Source: Leucobacter sp. cx-328 (GTDB taxonomy: Bacteria > Actinomycetota > Actinomycetes > Actinomycetales > Microbacteriaceae). Taken from it: a stretch of 64,000 nucleotides of DNA. Below the pieces are notes generated by a model. That model was given only the letters and a program-made list of their open reading frames with translations. It had not been told where the DNA came from and searched no databases. Location: positions 248,001 to 312,000 of the forward strand of contig NZ_JACVMX010000002.1 of assembly GCF_014530035.1 (NCBI RefSeq), in the 5' to 3' direction. Made by a program: the position numbers and the translations under genes. Of this stretch, positions 43,901 to 52,547 are shown piece by piece (position 1 is the stretch's first letter; each line of letters opens with the position of its first letter).

Positions 43901-45087
43901 ACGCGATGACTCACAACGACATCCCCGTCCCCGCAGGTCACGAGCAGGAACTCCGCAACGAGGGCCTGAACACCAGCACCATCTCGGCGATCAATGAGGC
44001 AGGCATCAGCCTGAACCAGGTCACGAAGAAGTACGGCGAGAACACCGTCGTCGATGACATCGACCTCGTCATCGAGCCCGGTGAGTTCATGACCTTCCTG
44101 GGCCCCTCGGGCTCGGGTAAGACCACGACGCTCAACATGATTGCCGGCTTCACCTCGGTCACCGAGGGCATGCTGCACATCTACGGCAAGCCGGTAGCGA
44201 AGCTGCCAGCCCACAAGCGCGACATCGGCATGGTGTTCCAGAACTACGCACTGTTCCCGCACAAGACTGTCGCAGAGAACGTCGCGTACCCGCTGCAGCG
44301 CCGTAAGGTTTCGAAGGCGGATCAGAAGATCAAGGTTGCTGAAGCACTCGGTATGGTGCGCCTCGGTGACTTCGGCGATCGCTTCCCCTCAGAGCTCTCC
44401 GGCGGTCAGCAGCAGCGTGTGGCACTCGCTCGCGCACTTGTCTACGAACCCCGCGTGCTCCTCATGGATGAGCCCCTCGGCGCGCTCGACAAGAAGCTGC
44501 GCGAGTGGCTGCAGGCTGAGATCAAGCGAATTCACCGCGAGGTCGGCTCGACGTTCGTCTACGTGACGCACGATCAGGAAGAAGCCCTCTCGATGTCCGA
44601 CCGCATCGCGGTCTTCAACAACGGAAAGATCGAGCAGGTCGGCACCTCAGAAGAGCTGTACGAGACCCCTCGCACGCTCTTCGTTGGTCGCTTCCTTGGT
44701 GAGTCGACCGTCTTGCTCGGCACGGGCGAGGCAGCTGGCGATCAGCACACCGCGATCACCGTCGCGGGCCACCGCGTCGTGGCAGAGGGCCGCAGTGCGC
44801 ACGAAGATCTCGCGATCCTGATCCGCCCCGAGAACCTGCGCCTCGAGGCAGCAGGCACCGTGGCGACCGAGGGCTGGAACGCCATCCCCGTCACGATCAC
44901 GGATGTCACCTACCTCGGCTCATCGCGCCGATACACCGTTGAGCTGCCTGATGGCACCGAGGGTGCGGTGCGTCTGAGCCATGAGGCACGCGCGTTCGAG
45001 CGCGGCCAGACCGCAACCATGCTCTGGGCGGTGAAGTCGGGCGTGCTGCTCGTCGATACCGGTGAGGCTGGCGAGTCGGCGACCTAA
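43897..45087 (+). CDS. Polyamine-type ABC transporter ATPase (PotA-like, system 2)
   Basis: ATPase of 396 residues, 60 longer than the system 1 ATPase owing to about 25 extra N-terminal residues and a longer C-terminal TOBE region. Walker A GPSGSGKT, VFQNYALFPHKTVAENV, LSGGQQQR, LLMDEPLGALD and VTHDQEEA are intact. The start is GTG 43897 (overlapping the permease stop) or ATG 43906. It powers uptake through the two permeases before it. A hairpin terminator follows. Confidence 0.9.
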   Translation: MNAMTHNDIPVPAGHEQELRNEGLNTSTISAINEAGISLNQVTKKYGENTVVDDIDLVIEPGEFMTFLGPSGSGKTTTLNMIAGFTSVTEGMLHIYGKPVAKLPAHKRDIGMVFQNYALFPHKTVAENVAYPLQRRKVSKADQKIKVAEALGMVRLGDFGDRFPSELSGGQQQRVALARALVYEPRVLLMDEPLGALDKKLREWLQAEIKRIHREVGSTFVYVTHDQEEALSMSDRIAVFNNGKIEQVGTSEELYETPRTLFVGRFLGESTVLLGTGEAAGDQHTAITVAGHRVVAEGRSAHEDLAILIRPENLRLEAAGTVATEGWNAIPVTITDVTYLGSSRRYTVELPDGTEGAVRLSHEARAFERGQTATMLWAVKSGVLLVDTGEAGESAT

Positions 45088-45140
45088 GCCGGCCGATGTT
45101 GCAGCCGGCCGCGGTATTGGTCACCGCACCGGCAACTGGA

Positions 45141-45179
45141 AGGGCCCGGTCCCACGCATCACGCGTGTGGCCGGGCCCT
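45141..45179 (+). terminator. Terminator after transport system 2
   Basis: AGGGCCCGG (45141-45149) pairs with CCGGGCCCT (45171-45179); weaker inner pairing extends the stem. It lies 53 bp after the ATPase stop and 51 bp before the convergent nucleoside phosphorylase stop, so it may serve both. Confidence 0.6.
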
Positions 45180-45230
45180 GTGCCGTGTGGGCTGCGTTCA
45201 CGGGCGCGGATCGGTGCGCCCTGGTCATGC

Positions 45231-46034
45231 TTACGCGCGCGGGAGGCGCGTGACGACGTCTGTGAGCAACGCTGCGAGGCGCGGCTCAGCGGCGCGACCT
45301 GCTGCGACGACCTCCGCGTGATCGAGCGGGGTATCGCCGAGGTTCGTGGCCGGGTTCGTGATGAGTGTTAGGCCGAGCACGGTCATGCCAGCCTCGCGGG
45401 CAGCGATCGCCTCGAGTCCCGTCGACATACCAACAGCATCGCCGCCAATAGCCCGGAGATAGCGCGACTCTGCAGGTGTCTCATAGTGCGGACCTGGCAC
45501 CTGCACATATACGCCCTCCGCAATGCCGGGTGCGACCTCGCGCACGATCGCGCGCAGACGCTCTGCGTAGAGATCGGTGAGATCGACGAAGTCTGCGCCA
45601 ACGATGGGGGAGGACGCGGTGAGGTTGATGTGATCCGCCATGATCATCGGCTCGCCAGCGCTGATCTCAGGATTCAGCCCGCCGGCGCCATTCGTGAGGA
45701 TCATGATTTTCACACCGCAGGCTGCTGCTGTGCGGACGCCGTGCGCGACCGCGGCAACTCCGCGGCCCTCATAGAGGTGCGTGCGCGCTCCGATGATGAG
45801 CGCGTGCCGACCGTCGGGGAGGCGGATCGACGTCAGCGTCCCGGCATGACCGGGAATGCCAGACGGGTAAAACCCGGGCACCTTCTCGGCCGGGATCTTC
45901 GCGACGACCTCGCCAAGCGTCTCTGCAGCTTTTCCCCAACCACTGCCGAGCGTTAACGCGATGTCATGGCGTGGAACGCCCGAGATGATCGCGATAGTTG
46001 CTGCGGCTTCGGTTGCGGCTGTCTGGTGATCCAT
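45231..46034 (-). CDS. Purine nucleoside phosphorylase
   Basis: Trimeric-type phosphorylase of 267 residues. LTLGSGWGKAAE binds phosphate, GARTHLYEG and TNGAGGLN are family blocks, HYETPAESR lines the active site, and VGMSTGLEAIAAREAGM binds the ribose and base region. It splits purine nucleosides with phosphate into base and ribose 1-phosphate for salvage. It is transcribed alone on the minus strand, and its stop faces transport system 2. The start at 46034 gives the normal family length. Confidence 0.9.
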   Translation of the reverse strand: MDHQTAATEAAATIAIISGVPRHDIALTLGSGWGKAAETLGEVVAKIPAEKVPGFYPSGIPGHAGTLTSIRLPDGRHALIIGARTHLYEGRGVAAVAHGVRTAAACGVKIMILTNGAGGLNPEISAGEPMIMADHINLTASSPIVGADFVDLTDLYAERLRAIVREVAPGIAEGVYVQVPGPHYETPAESRYLRAIGGDAVGMSTGLEAIAAREAGMTVLGLTLITNPATNLGDTPLDHAEVVAAGRAAEPRLAALLTDVVTRLPRA

Positions 46035-46147
46035 GATTTCAGCCTAGGAGGGTTGCCTTGGGAACACCAGAGTTGCGTTATGTTGGCGCTGGGTTGGCGC
46101 CAGGTTTGCCTGGTCTTTCCGGGGCTGCCTGGGGTGGCCTGTCAGGG

Positions 46148-46239
46148 CAGCGAAAAGGGGTGTTTCTCTCGAGATTGGCCGTTTCATGCGCATGAAAGAC
46201 CTTGTTTGGAGAGAAACACCCCTTTTCGCGGGGTTGAGC
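46148..46239. repeat. Intergenic terminator repeat, copy R2
   Basis: Perfect 21-bp arms (46150-46170 and 46209-46229) enclose CTCGAGATTGGCC and a second perfect palindrome TTTCATGCGCATGAAA (46182-46197). It ends TTCGCGGGGTTGAG. It lies 22 bp after the decarboxylase stop. In copies R1 and R4 the same GTTTC...GAAAC stem is closed by GAGA only. Confidence 0.75.
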
Positions 46240-46261
46240 CCGAAGAAACAGGAAGAGTCGC

Positions 46262-49006
46262 CTAGCTCAGCACGCGGTACCCGCGACGTGCGTCGTAGCC
46301 GTGAATCTCACGCGTATCGAGCGCAGCCATGAAGTCGATGATCTCCTTTGAGAACACCTGGCCTGGCACGAGCACGGGGAACCCGGGCGGGTAAGGAGTC
46401 ACGAAGTTCGCCGAGACGGGCTGCTCACCGCGTTCGAGACGAGCAATCAGCTCCTCCGGCTGAACGAACTCGACGCCACCGCGGCGCTGTCCCGTGTAGT
46501 ACGCCTCACGCAGTGCGCCATCGGGGAGCATGGGCCTCGTGACGGGAGACGGCGCGAAGGCCGGCGAGAACGACGTGAAGTCGGGCAGAGCCGGGTACTC
46601 GGCTGCCTCACTCGGATCGGCGAGTGTCACCTCAGGATCGCCCTGCGCCTGCTTCTCTTCGAACTTCTCTGCAAGCTTGACGAGCACCTCGATGAGGTAG
46701 GCGACGTCGCTACGCGAGGTACCAATGTTCGTCATGAACAGCACCGTGTTGCGGCTCGTCTTGTTCACCTGGATGCCATAGCGGTCCATGAGGTAATCGT
46801 GCTTGAACGTGTCGCCGTCAACGCCGGTGCGACTGATCTCAACGGTCACGCGCGAGGGTTCGACGACGAATTCGTCGTTGTCCCAGGCCTTCCACATCTC
46901 TGAGAGCCCATCACGTAGCGGCATGGGTCGCCCCGTACGGGCAGCGCCGCCGACGCCGCCGACGCCGGCGGGGATGAGTTCCTTTGCCGTGAGCACGCGG
47001 TAGGTGCGGCGCAGCAGCGGGTGCCGCGCGATCGCCTGCGCGAGGCTCGTCGCGAGGTCGAGCTGCTGCTGTACGAGCTTGTACCCCTCGAGCTCGACCT
47101 GGCGGCGGCCGATGTCGAGGGTCGACAGAATCTGGTAGTTCGGCGACGTCGAGGTGTGCGTCATGTACGCCTCGTCGAAGGGGTCTTTCGCGTCGCGCTC
47201 CCAATCCTGGTCGTAGACGTGAATCATCGACCCCTGACGCAGCGAGGTGAGCGTCTTGTGCGTGGACTGCGTTGCGTAGACGCGGATCCGAGCATCAGGC
47301 GCCGGCACCAGTCGTTCGGCCAGCCAGATGTCGTCGGCAGCGGGAGTGCCGTCCTCGTTCCAGAGCACGGCCTGCTGCGCTTCGTACGCCTCACGGTGTG
47401 CGTTGGTGCGAAGCGTGTCCTCGAGATGCTTCGCGGCGAACATCGCAGTGCGGCGGCGGGTGACGGGGTGGAAGCCGCCAAACGCGAACCACGCCTCGTC
47501 CCACAGGAACACCAGGTCAGGCTTAATCGCGAGGCACTCAGACATGACCCGGACGGGGTCGTAGACGAGGCCGTCGAACGTGCAGTTCGTGAGCGTGAGC
47601 ATACGCACCTCTTCGAGGCGGCCCGCTGCGCGGTAGTCGAGCAGGAGCTGCTTCACGCTGCTGATCGGCACCGCGCCGTAGAACGCAAAGTCATCGAGCG
47701 GGTACGCCTCGAGGTACGCGGGACGACCACCGGTGAGCATCATCGCGTGGTGGTGCGACTTGTGGCAGTTGCGGTCGACGAGCACGACGTCACCAGGGGC
47801 AACAAGACCCTGGTGCACGATCTTGTTCGCGGTCGAGGTGCCGTTGGTGACGAAGTAGGAACGCTTCGCGCCGTATGCGCGGGCGGCAAGATCCTGTGCC
47901 TTCTTCAGAGGACCGACAGGTGCAAGCAAAGAGTCGAGACCACCCGAAGTCGCCGAGGTCTCTGCAAGGAGCAGGTTGACGCCGTAGAAATCGGCGAGAT
48001 CTTTGACCCACTGTGACGAGAGGACTGATCCGCCGCGTGCGACCGGGAGTGCATGGAACACACCGACCGGACGTCGTGCGTGATCTTGAATGGCCGAGAA
48101 AAAGGGGGTGTCGTACAGGTGCGAGATGCGGCGTACAAGCGACAGGTGCAGCTCGATCTGGTCGTCGCGGCGGAAGACGCGCCGGAACCGACGCGTGAGC
48201 GCACCAGCGAGATCCTCAATGTGTGCGCCGGCAACGAGATACAGGTCGAGTTCTGGACGGATCTCGATGAGGGTGTCTGCGAGCTCAACCACGCGCTGCA
48301 CGGACGACAGCGGGCTCTTCGGAGAGGGCGCCGATGCGTGGGTTGATGTCTGGGACTTGGCCAGCTCGATGGTTGCGGTGAGATCGCGGCTGAGCTTCTG
48401 GCGCGTACGCTGACTGAAGCCGGGGCGGATCACGCACGCCAGAATGTTCGGGTTGGTGAGGATGGCGGCGACCGCGTCATCCGCGCTCGGCACGATCACG
48501 TACTCGTAGATGAAGTCATCAGCCGCACTACGGTGCGCGAGTGCCTCTGCACGAGTCGCGTCGCGGTCGGCCTCAGTGGTCTCGTCAACGATGAGTACTT
48601 CGAAGCGCTGGCGTGGATCCGCATCCATCTGCAACTGCTCAGCGAGCTCGGGATCATCAGTGATGTCCTCGCGCGGCTCCCCGTGTTCGGAAGAACCACG
48701 AAGTCGGTGCACCACACGCCCAATGCGATCTAGCGCGAGTTCGTACTTGCCGGTTTCAATAAGGTCGGTCACATCTTGGACATACCGCTGGCCGAAACCA
48801 GCCCAGTACATCTCAATCGTGCGCAGCGCGCGCAGCGATCGCGTGATCTCAGGATCAGCCATGATGTCGCGGGCCTCATCGGTGCCGAGGGCAAGGCGCT
48901 TGACGACAAACCGTAGGTACTCCCAGGCGTCGCTACGCAGCCGCCACGTGCTCGTGGGCATTCCGGGATCGCGTTCAAGAGCCGACTCGGGTGTTGTGTT
49001 CGTCAC
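46262..49006 (-). CDS. Orn/Lys/Arg decarboxylase, long form
   Basis: Fold-type I PLP decarboxylase of 914 residues, versus roughly 700-750 for the E. coli lysine, ornithine and arginine enzymes. About 140 extra N-terminal residues come before the receiver-like wing domain (RFEVLIVDETTEAD...ACVIRPGF). K584 in STHKTLTSLRQGSM is the PLP lysine, the DEAWF segment supplies the PLP aspartate, and PYPPGFPVLVPGQ is in the C-terminal domain. It should make cadaverine, putrescine or agmatine; which one cannot be told. GTG 49006 follows GGAGAG; GTG 49024 is the alternative start. It is next to amine uptake and oxidation genes. Confidence 0.87.
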   Translation of the reverse strand: MTNTTPESALERDPGMPTSTWRLRSDAWEYLRFVVKRLALGTDEARDIMADPEITRSLRALRTIEMYWAGFGQRYVQDVTDLIETGKYELALDRIGRVVHRLRGSSEHGEPREDITDDPELAEQLQMDADPRQRFEVLIVDETTEADRDATRAEALAHRSAADDFIYEYVIVPSADDAVAAILTNPNILACVIRPGFSQRTRQKLSRDLTATIELAKSQTSTHASAPSPKSPLSSVQRVVELADTLIEIRPELDLYLVAGAHIEDLAGALTRRFRRVFRRDDQIELHLSLVRRISHLYDTPFFSAIQDHARRPVGVFHALPVARGGSVLSSQWVKDLADFYGVNLLLAETSATSGGLDSLLAPVGPLKKAQDLAARAYGAKRSYFVTNGTSTANKIVHQGLVAPGDVVLVDRNCHKSHHHAMMLTGGRPAYLEAYPLDDFAFYGAVPISSVKQLLLDYRAAGRLEEVRMLTLTNCTFDGLVYDPVRVMSECLAIKPDLVFLWDEAWFAFGGFHPVTRRRTAMFAAKHLEDTLRTNAHREAYEAQQAVLWNEDGTPAADDIWLAERLVPAPDARIRVYATQSTHKTLTSLRQGSMIHVYDQDWERDAKDPFDEAYMTHTSTSPNYQILSTLDIGRRQVELEGYKLVQQQLDLATSLAQAIARHPLLRRTYRVLTAKELIPAGVGGVGGAARTGRPMPLRDGLSEMWKAWDNDEFVVEPSRVTVEISRTGVDGDTFKHDYLMDRYGIQVNKTSRNTVLFMTNIGTSRSDVAYLIEVLVKLAEKFEEKQAQGDPEVTLADPSEAAEYPALPDFTSFSPAFAPSPVTRPMLPDGALREAYYTGQRRGGVEFVQPEELIARLERGEQPVSANFVTPYPPGFPVLVPGQVFSKEIIDFMAALDTREIHGYDARRGYRVLS

Positions 49007-49120
49007 TGAACTAATCTCTCCCACATCATTGTTTGAACCGGAGAATTTTGGCGACGGGCGCTCTCCGGCGAAGCGGATCCGTTAGATATCCTAGTGACCG
49101 CAATATGCCAGGAGCAGTAA

Positions 49121-50590
49121 GTGACGCGAAGAGTGCCTAAAATGGTGAGTATGGCTAAGGCGTATGAACGTAAGCACCGCATCGCAATCCTCGGTGGCGG
49201 ACCAGGCGGCTACGAAGCAGCGCTCGCGGGCGCACAGCTCGGAGCAGAGGTCACGCTGATCGAGCGCGCTGGTGTGGGTGGCTCGGCTGTGCTCACCGAC
49301 GTAGTTCCGTCGAAGAGCCTCATTGCGACCGCTGGTGCGGCGCAGGCAGTGCGCGACTCGGGCAAGCTCGGTGTGCAGGCATTCGTTCCAGGCGCAGACG
49401 GCAAGCCCGTGCGTCCCGAGATCGCGGTGAACCTCGCTGCGGTGAACAAGCGACTCCTCGCAATGGCCGGCGCCCAGTCGACCGACATGCGCGAAAAGCT
49501 TGAGAGCGCTGGCGTGCGCATCGTGCACGGTTCCGGCCGCCTCGACGGCTCGAACCGCGTGCTCGTCTCGACCGAGGACGGCGACAGCGGCACCGACTTC
49601 GACAGCGTTGAGGTCGACACCGTCGTCGTCGCGGTTGGCGCAAGCCCCCGCGAGCTCGACTCGGCAAAGCCCGATGGTGAGCGCATCCTCACTTGGAAGC
49701 AGCTCTACAACCTGCAGTCGATCCCTGAGCACCTCGTCGTCGTCGGCTCGGGCGTGACCGGCGCAGAGTTCGCCAACGCGTACCGCACCCTTGGCGCAGA
49801 GGTCACCCTCGTGTCGAGCCGTGACCAGGTGCTCCCGGGCGAAGATCCCGACGCAGCAGCCGTCATTGAGCGCGAGTTCAAGAAGATCGGCATGAATGTC
49901 ATGTCGAAGTCGCGCGCAGACGCAGTCGAGGTCGTCGACGGCGGCGTTCGCGTACAGCTCGCAGACGGTCGCGTCGTGGAGGGCTCGCACTGCCTCATGG
50001 CGGTCGGCTCGATTCCGAACACCCAGGGTCTCGGCCTCGAAGAGGCAGGCATCGACCTCACCGACAGCGGCCACATCCGCGTCAACAAGGTCGCTCGCAC
50101 GACCGTTCCCTCGATCTACGCAGTTGGTGACTGCACCGACTTCTTCCCGCTCGCATCGGTTGCGTCGATGCAGGGTCGCACCGCGATCATGCACGCACTC
50201 GGTGATTTCGTGCGCCCGATCGACCTGCGCAATGTCGCATCGAACGTGTTCACGTACCCCGAGATTGCGACCGTCGGCTGGAACGAGCGTTCGCTCGAAG
50301 GCGCAGTTGATATGGCGAAGGCGATCGAGCACACGATCCCGCTGCACACGAACCCGCGCGCGAAGATGATCGGCTTCACTGACGGCTTCGTCAAGCTCTT
50401 CGCATGGAAGGCATCGGGCACCGTCATCGGTGGCGTCATCGTCGCGCACCGCGCAAGTGAGCTGATCTTCCCGCTCGCGCTCGCCGTCGAACACCGCCTC
50501 ACCGTTGACCAGGTCGCATCGGCGTTCACCGTGTACCCGTCGCTGACTGGTGCGATCACTGACGCCGCTCGTGCGATGCACGTTCGCTAA
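49121..50590 (+). CDS. Lpd-like flavoprotein disulfide reductase homolog, likely NAD(P)H-quinone reductase
   Basis: Protein of 489 residues with the dihydrolipoamide dehydrogenase fold: IAILGGGPGGYEAA binds FAD, VVVGSGVTGAEFANAYRTLG binds NAD(P) and YAVGDCTDF closes the FAD site. The redox-cysteine segment reads GGSAVLTDVVPSK, so both cysteines are replaced (A56, V61), and the C-terminal VYPSLTGAI lacks the catalytic His. It therefore cannot act as a disulfide reductase; the actinobacterial LpdA group reduces quinones. AGGAG sits 8 bp before GTG 49121; ATG 49142 and 49151 are alternatives. Confidence 0.83.
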   Translation: MTRRVPKMVSMAKAYERKHRIAILGGGPGGYEAALAGAQLGAEVTLIERAGVGGSAVLTDVVPSKSLIATAGAAQAVRDSGKLGVQAFVPGADGKPVRPEIAVNLAAVNKRLLAMAGAQSTDMREKLESAGVRIVHGSGRLDGSNRVLVSTEDGDSGTDFDSVEVDTVVVAVGASPRELDSAKPDGERILTWKQLYNLQSIPEHLVVVGSGVTGAEFANAYRTLGAEVTLVSSRDQVLPGEDPDAAAVIEREFKKIGMNVMSKSRADAVEVVDGGVRVQLADGRVVEGSHCLMAVGSIPNTQGLGLEEAGIDLTDSGHIRVNKVARTTVPSIYAVGDCTDFFPLASVASMQGRTAIMHALGDFVRPIDLRNVASNVFTYPEIATVGWNERSLEGAVDMAKAIEHTIPLHTNPRAKMIGFTDGFVKLFAWKASGTVIGGVIVAHRASELIFPLALAVEHRLTVDQVASAFTVYPSLTGAITDAARAMHVR

Positions 50591-50616
50591 CCGGCAAGCC
50601 TAGGGAGTAATTTCTG

Positions 50617-51024
50617 ATGTCTATTGATCAGGCGCGGATCACCGCAGCCCTCAGCCGCCGCAACTTCGTCACTGGCGTGCTCGGCGTCGCGGTCGCGGCA
50701 GCGGGAACGCTCGCGCTGGCTGGCTGCGTGCAGCCGAAACCGCCCGTCGTACCGTCTGCTGGCTCCGATGTGAAGCCCGTCGTGCAGATCACCGTTGTGG
50801 ACAACGAATACCACCCGGCAGAAGTGACGATTCGCCCCGGCGACGCGGTCGAGTGGATCTTCCAGGGGCACTCAGCCGATCACGACGTGGTCGCCGACGA
50901 TCGGAGCTTCGTGAGCGAGCTCATGCGCGAGGGCAGCTACGTGCACGTCTTCGAGAAGGCTGGCACGTTCGGCTACGACTGCTCGATTCACCCCGAGATG
51001 CGGGGCACGATCACCGTTTCGTAG
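50617..51024 (+). CDS. Cupredoxin-domain lipoprotein
   Basis: Small copper protein precursor of 135 residues. A twin-arginine SRRNFVTG (R14-R15) precedes a hydrophobic stretch and lipobox LAGC with C37, suggesting Tat export and lipid anchoring. The mature part is a plastocyanin-like fold with type 1 copper ligands H89, C122, H125 and M128 in GYDCSIHPEMRG. It probably carries electrons outside the membrane. It lies 26 bp after the quinone reductase gene with GGGAG in front, so the two may share a transcript, which would fit a respiratory role. Confidence 0.85.
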   Translation: MSIDQARITAALSRRNFVTGVLGVAVAAAGTLALAGCVQPKPPVVPSAGSDVKPVVQITVVDNEYHPAEVTIRPGDAVEWIFQGHSADHDVVADDRSFVSELMREGSYVHVFEKAGTFGYDCSIHPEMRGTITVS

Positions 51025-51028
51025 GTTC

Positions 51029-51045
51029 CGGCCGCTCCGCGGCCG
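51029..51045 (+). terminator. GC hairpin after cupredoxin gene
   Basis: CGGCCGC and GCGGCCG around TCC, 4 bp after the stop. There is no U-tract, so it is a weak call. Confidence 0.4.
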
Positions 51046-51190
51046 CGCGAACCCCTTATCGGTACGCACAGCAGCCTTACAGGGTTTTGGTGACTACAAG
51101 TCCTATAAGCAATAGCGTCCGCTTTCGTTACTTGGTAGCTTCATTGCCGAAAACTTTGGAGTCTTGCACCAACAAGCGGTTTGATTCAAT

Positions 51191-52465
51191 GTGAAGAAGA
51201 CAACGATGTCAGATAATAGTAAAAAATTTGAAGTCGCGCCCTCGATAAGTGTTCTCTTAACCTCTCTGGGTACTTCGGCCATCTTAGGAATCCTTATTTG
51301 GGTCTATTTGCCATTACTGAGATGGCAAAGTTGGAGCCAAGTGCAGCTCGTGCTGGTCACAGAATCAGTTGGAAATACGCTTCAAAAGGCTGGATGGGGA
51401 CTGCTTGCTGGGAGCATTGCGCTGCTCGCAGCAGGGCTTGTCGTCTTGACGATTAGCGGGCTGAGCCAAAATACGGCGGCGGGTATCCTAAGGCGAAGGA
51501 CGGTCGATAACACTGTGGCTACGTTTATTAATGCTGCCGTCGTCTTGATTACTGTTCCTGTTTGGGGCCTGGTTGCATCGCTGGCAATAATTGCGAGCGC
51601 AGGTATTGATCAGCTAGATCGTACAAGGCCAGTTCTCAAACGAGCCGAAGAGATTGACCTTTTCAATTGGGCGATTGAAAACTTCATTCTCGGCTTTTGC
51701 GGGCTTCTCATACTGGTCTGTGCAACTTCACTCCTAAAAGCAGCTAAGGTCTGGATGACTTCAGATGAGGACCTCGTTGGCGACCGCATCGAAAAGCTTG
51801 CTTCAAGAATCATCCAGATTGACTTCGCCCGTGTTCTTGCATTGCAGGGCGCTAGCAAAAGTGAAAACCCATTGGTGAAGAGTGTGGCTCTCTTCTTGGG
51901 GCGCCTGCTATTTATTCTTGTAACGAATTACGTAGTCCTGGGATTGTTTGCCGCCAATTGGTCCTGGCCGGAACCAGCACGTGATGCGGCTACAGTGACG
52001 CCTTGGGAATGGGCGCTACGTTTGACGTTGATGGTGACCGTTCCAAGTCTTCTAACCGGTATCGCAGCGATCGCTCCGATTAGTGTATTTAGATGGACGA
52101 GTACCCGAAAGATTGTAGAAGGGAAGCAAGCAGCTAGTGTCGGCTATCGCGTGACAAAGTTTTCGCTCTGGGCGCTTGGGTTTGTGGGCGTGCTTATTTT
52201 GCCAACACTGCTCTCGCTCGCGATCTTCCCACTTGGAGAAGAGGTCAAGCTGGGGCATGCCATTGGATTTGCAATGTGTATGTTTGCGGTTGCTTTGGTC
52301 TGCATACCTTTTGGTCCCGGAAAGTTGGACCGTGTGATCGCAGCTGTAGCAGCCGGAGAGCATGCGAGATCATTACGTTTCTATTTGAAGGAGCTAGATG
52401 GCATGCCTTCAAACCAAGGGCATGACCGAGAAGAGCCCTCCTATGTTCTCTCGTTACGCATCTGA
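51191..52465 (+). CDS. Unrecognised membrane protein of atypical base composition
   Basis: Protein of 424 residues (419 if ATG 51206 is used) that I do not recognise. It has about eight hydrophobic segments: an N-terminal pair (ILGILIWVYLPLL; LLAGSIALLAAGLVVLTI), a pair near 110-180, then four more toward the C-terminus, with a charged cytoplasmic loop at about 190-230 (TSDEDLVGDRIEKLASR) and a soluble tail. Codon use is far less GC-biased than the neighbours, and the 166-bp gap before it is AT-richer, both signs of recent transfer. No mobile-element gene is adjacent. No enzyme motif is visible. Confidence 0.7.
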   Translation: MKKTTMSDNSKKFEVAPSISVLLTSLGTSAILGILIWVYLPLLRWQSWSQVQLVLVTESVGNTLQKAGWGLLAGSIALLAAGLVVLTISGLSQNTAAGILRRRTVDNTVATFINAAVVLITVPVWGLVASLAIIASAGIDQLDRTRPVLKRAEEIDLFNWAIENFILGFCGLLILVCATSLLKAAKVWMTSDEDLVGDRIEKLASRIIQIDFARVLALQGASKSENPLVKSVALFLGRLLFILVTNYVVLGLFAANWSWPEPARDAATVTPWEWALRLTLMVTVPSLLTGIAAIAPISVFRWTSTRKIVEGKQAASVGYRVTKFSLWALGFVGVLILPTLLSLAIFPLGEEVKLGHAIGFAMCMFAVALVCIPFGPGKLDRVIAAVAAGEHARSLRFYLKELDGMPSNQGHDREEPSYVLSLRI

Positions 52466-52547
52466 CCCATTGAAACAATGCTCTTCAGCTAAGGCCTTCG
52501 TGTACGCGAAAGCATGGTAGAAAGGGGTTGAGTTCGGAGCGCGGTGC

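Noticed and set aside
49091-50581. 496-codon minus-strand frame opposite the quinone reductase gene
   Set aside because: Composition is that of a codon-bias shadow (His/Arg/Asp-rich) and it has no motif.
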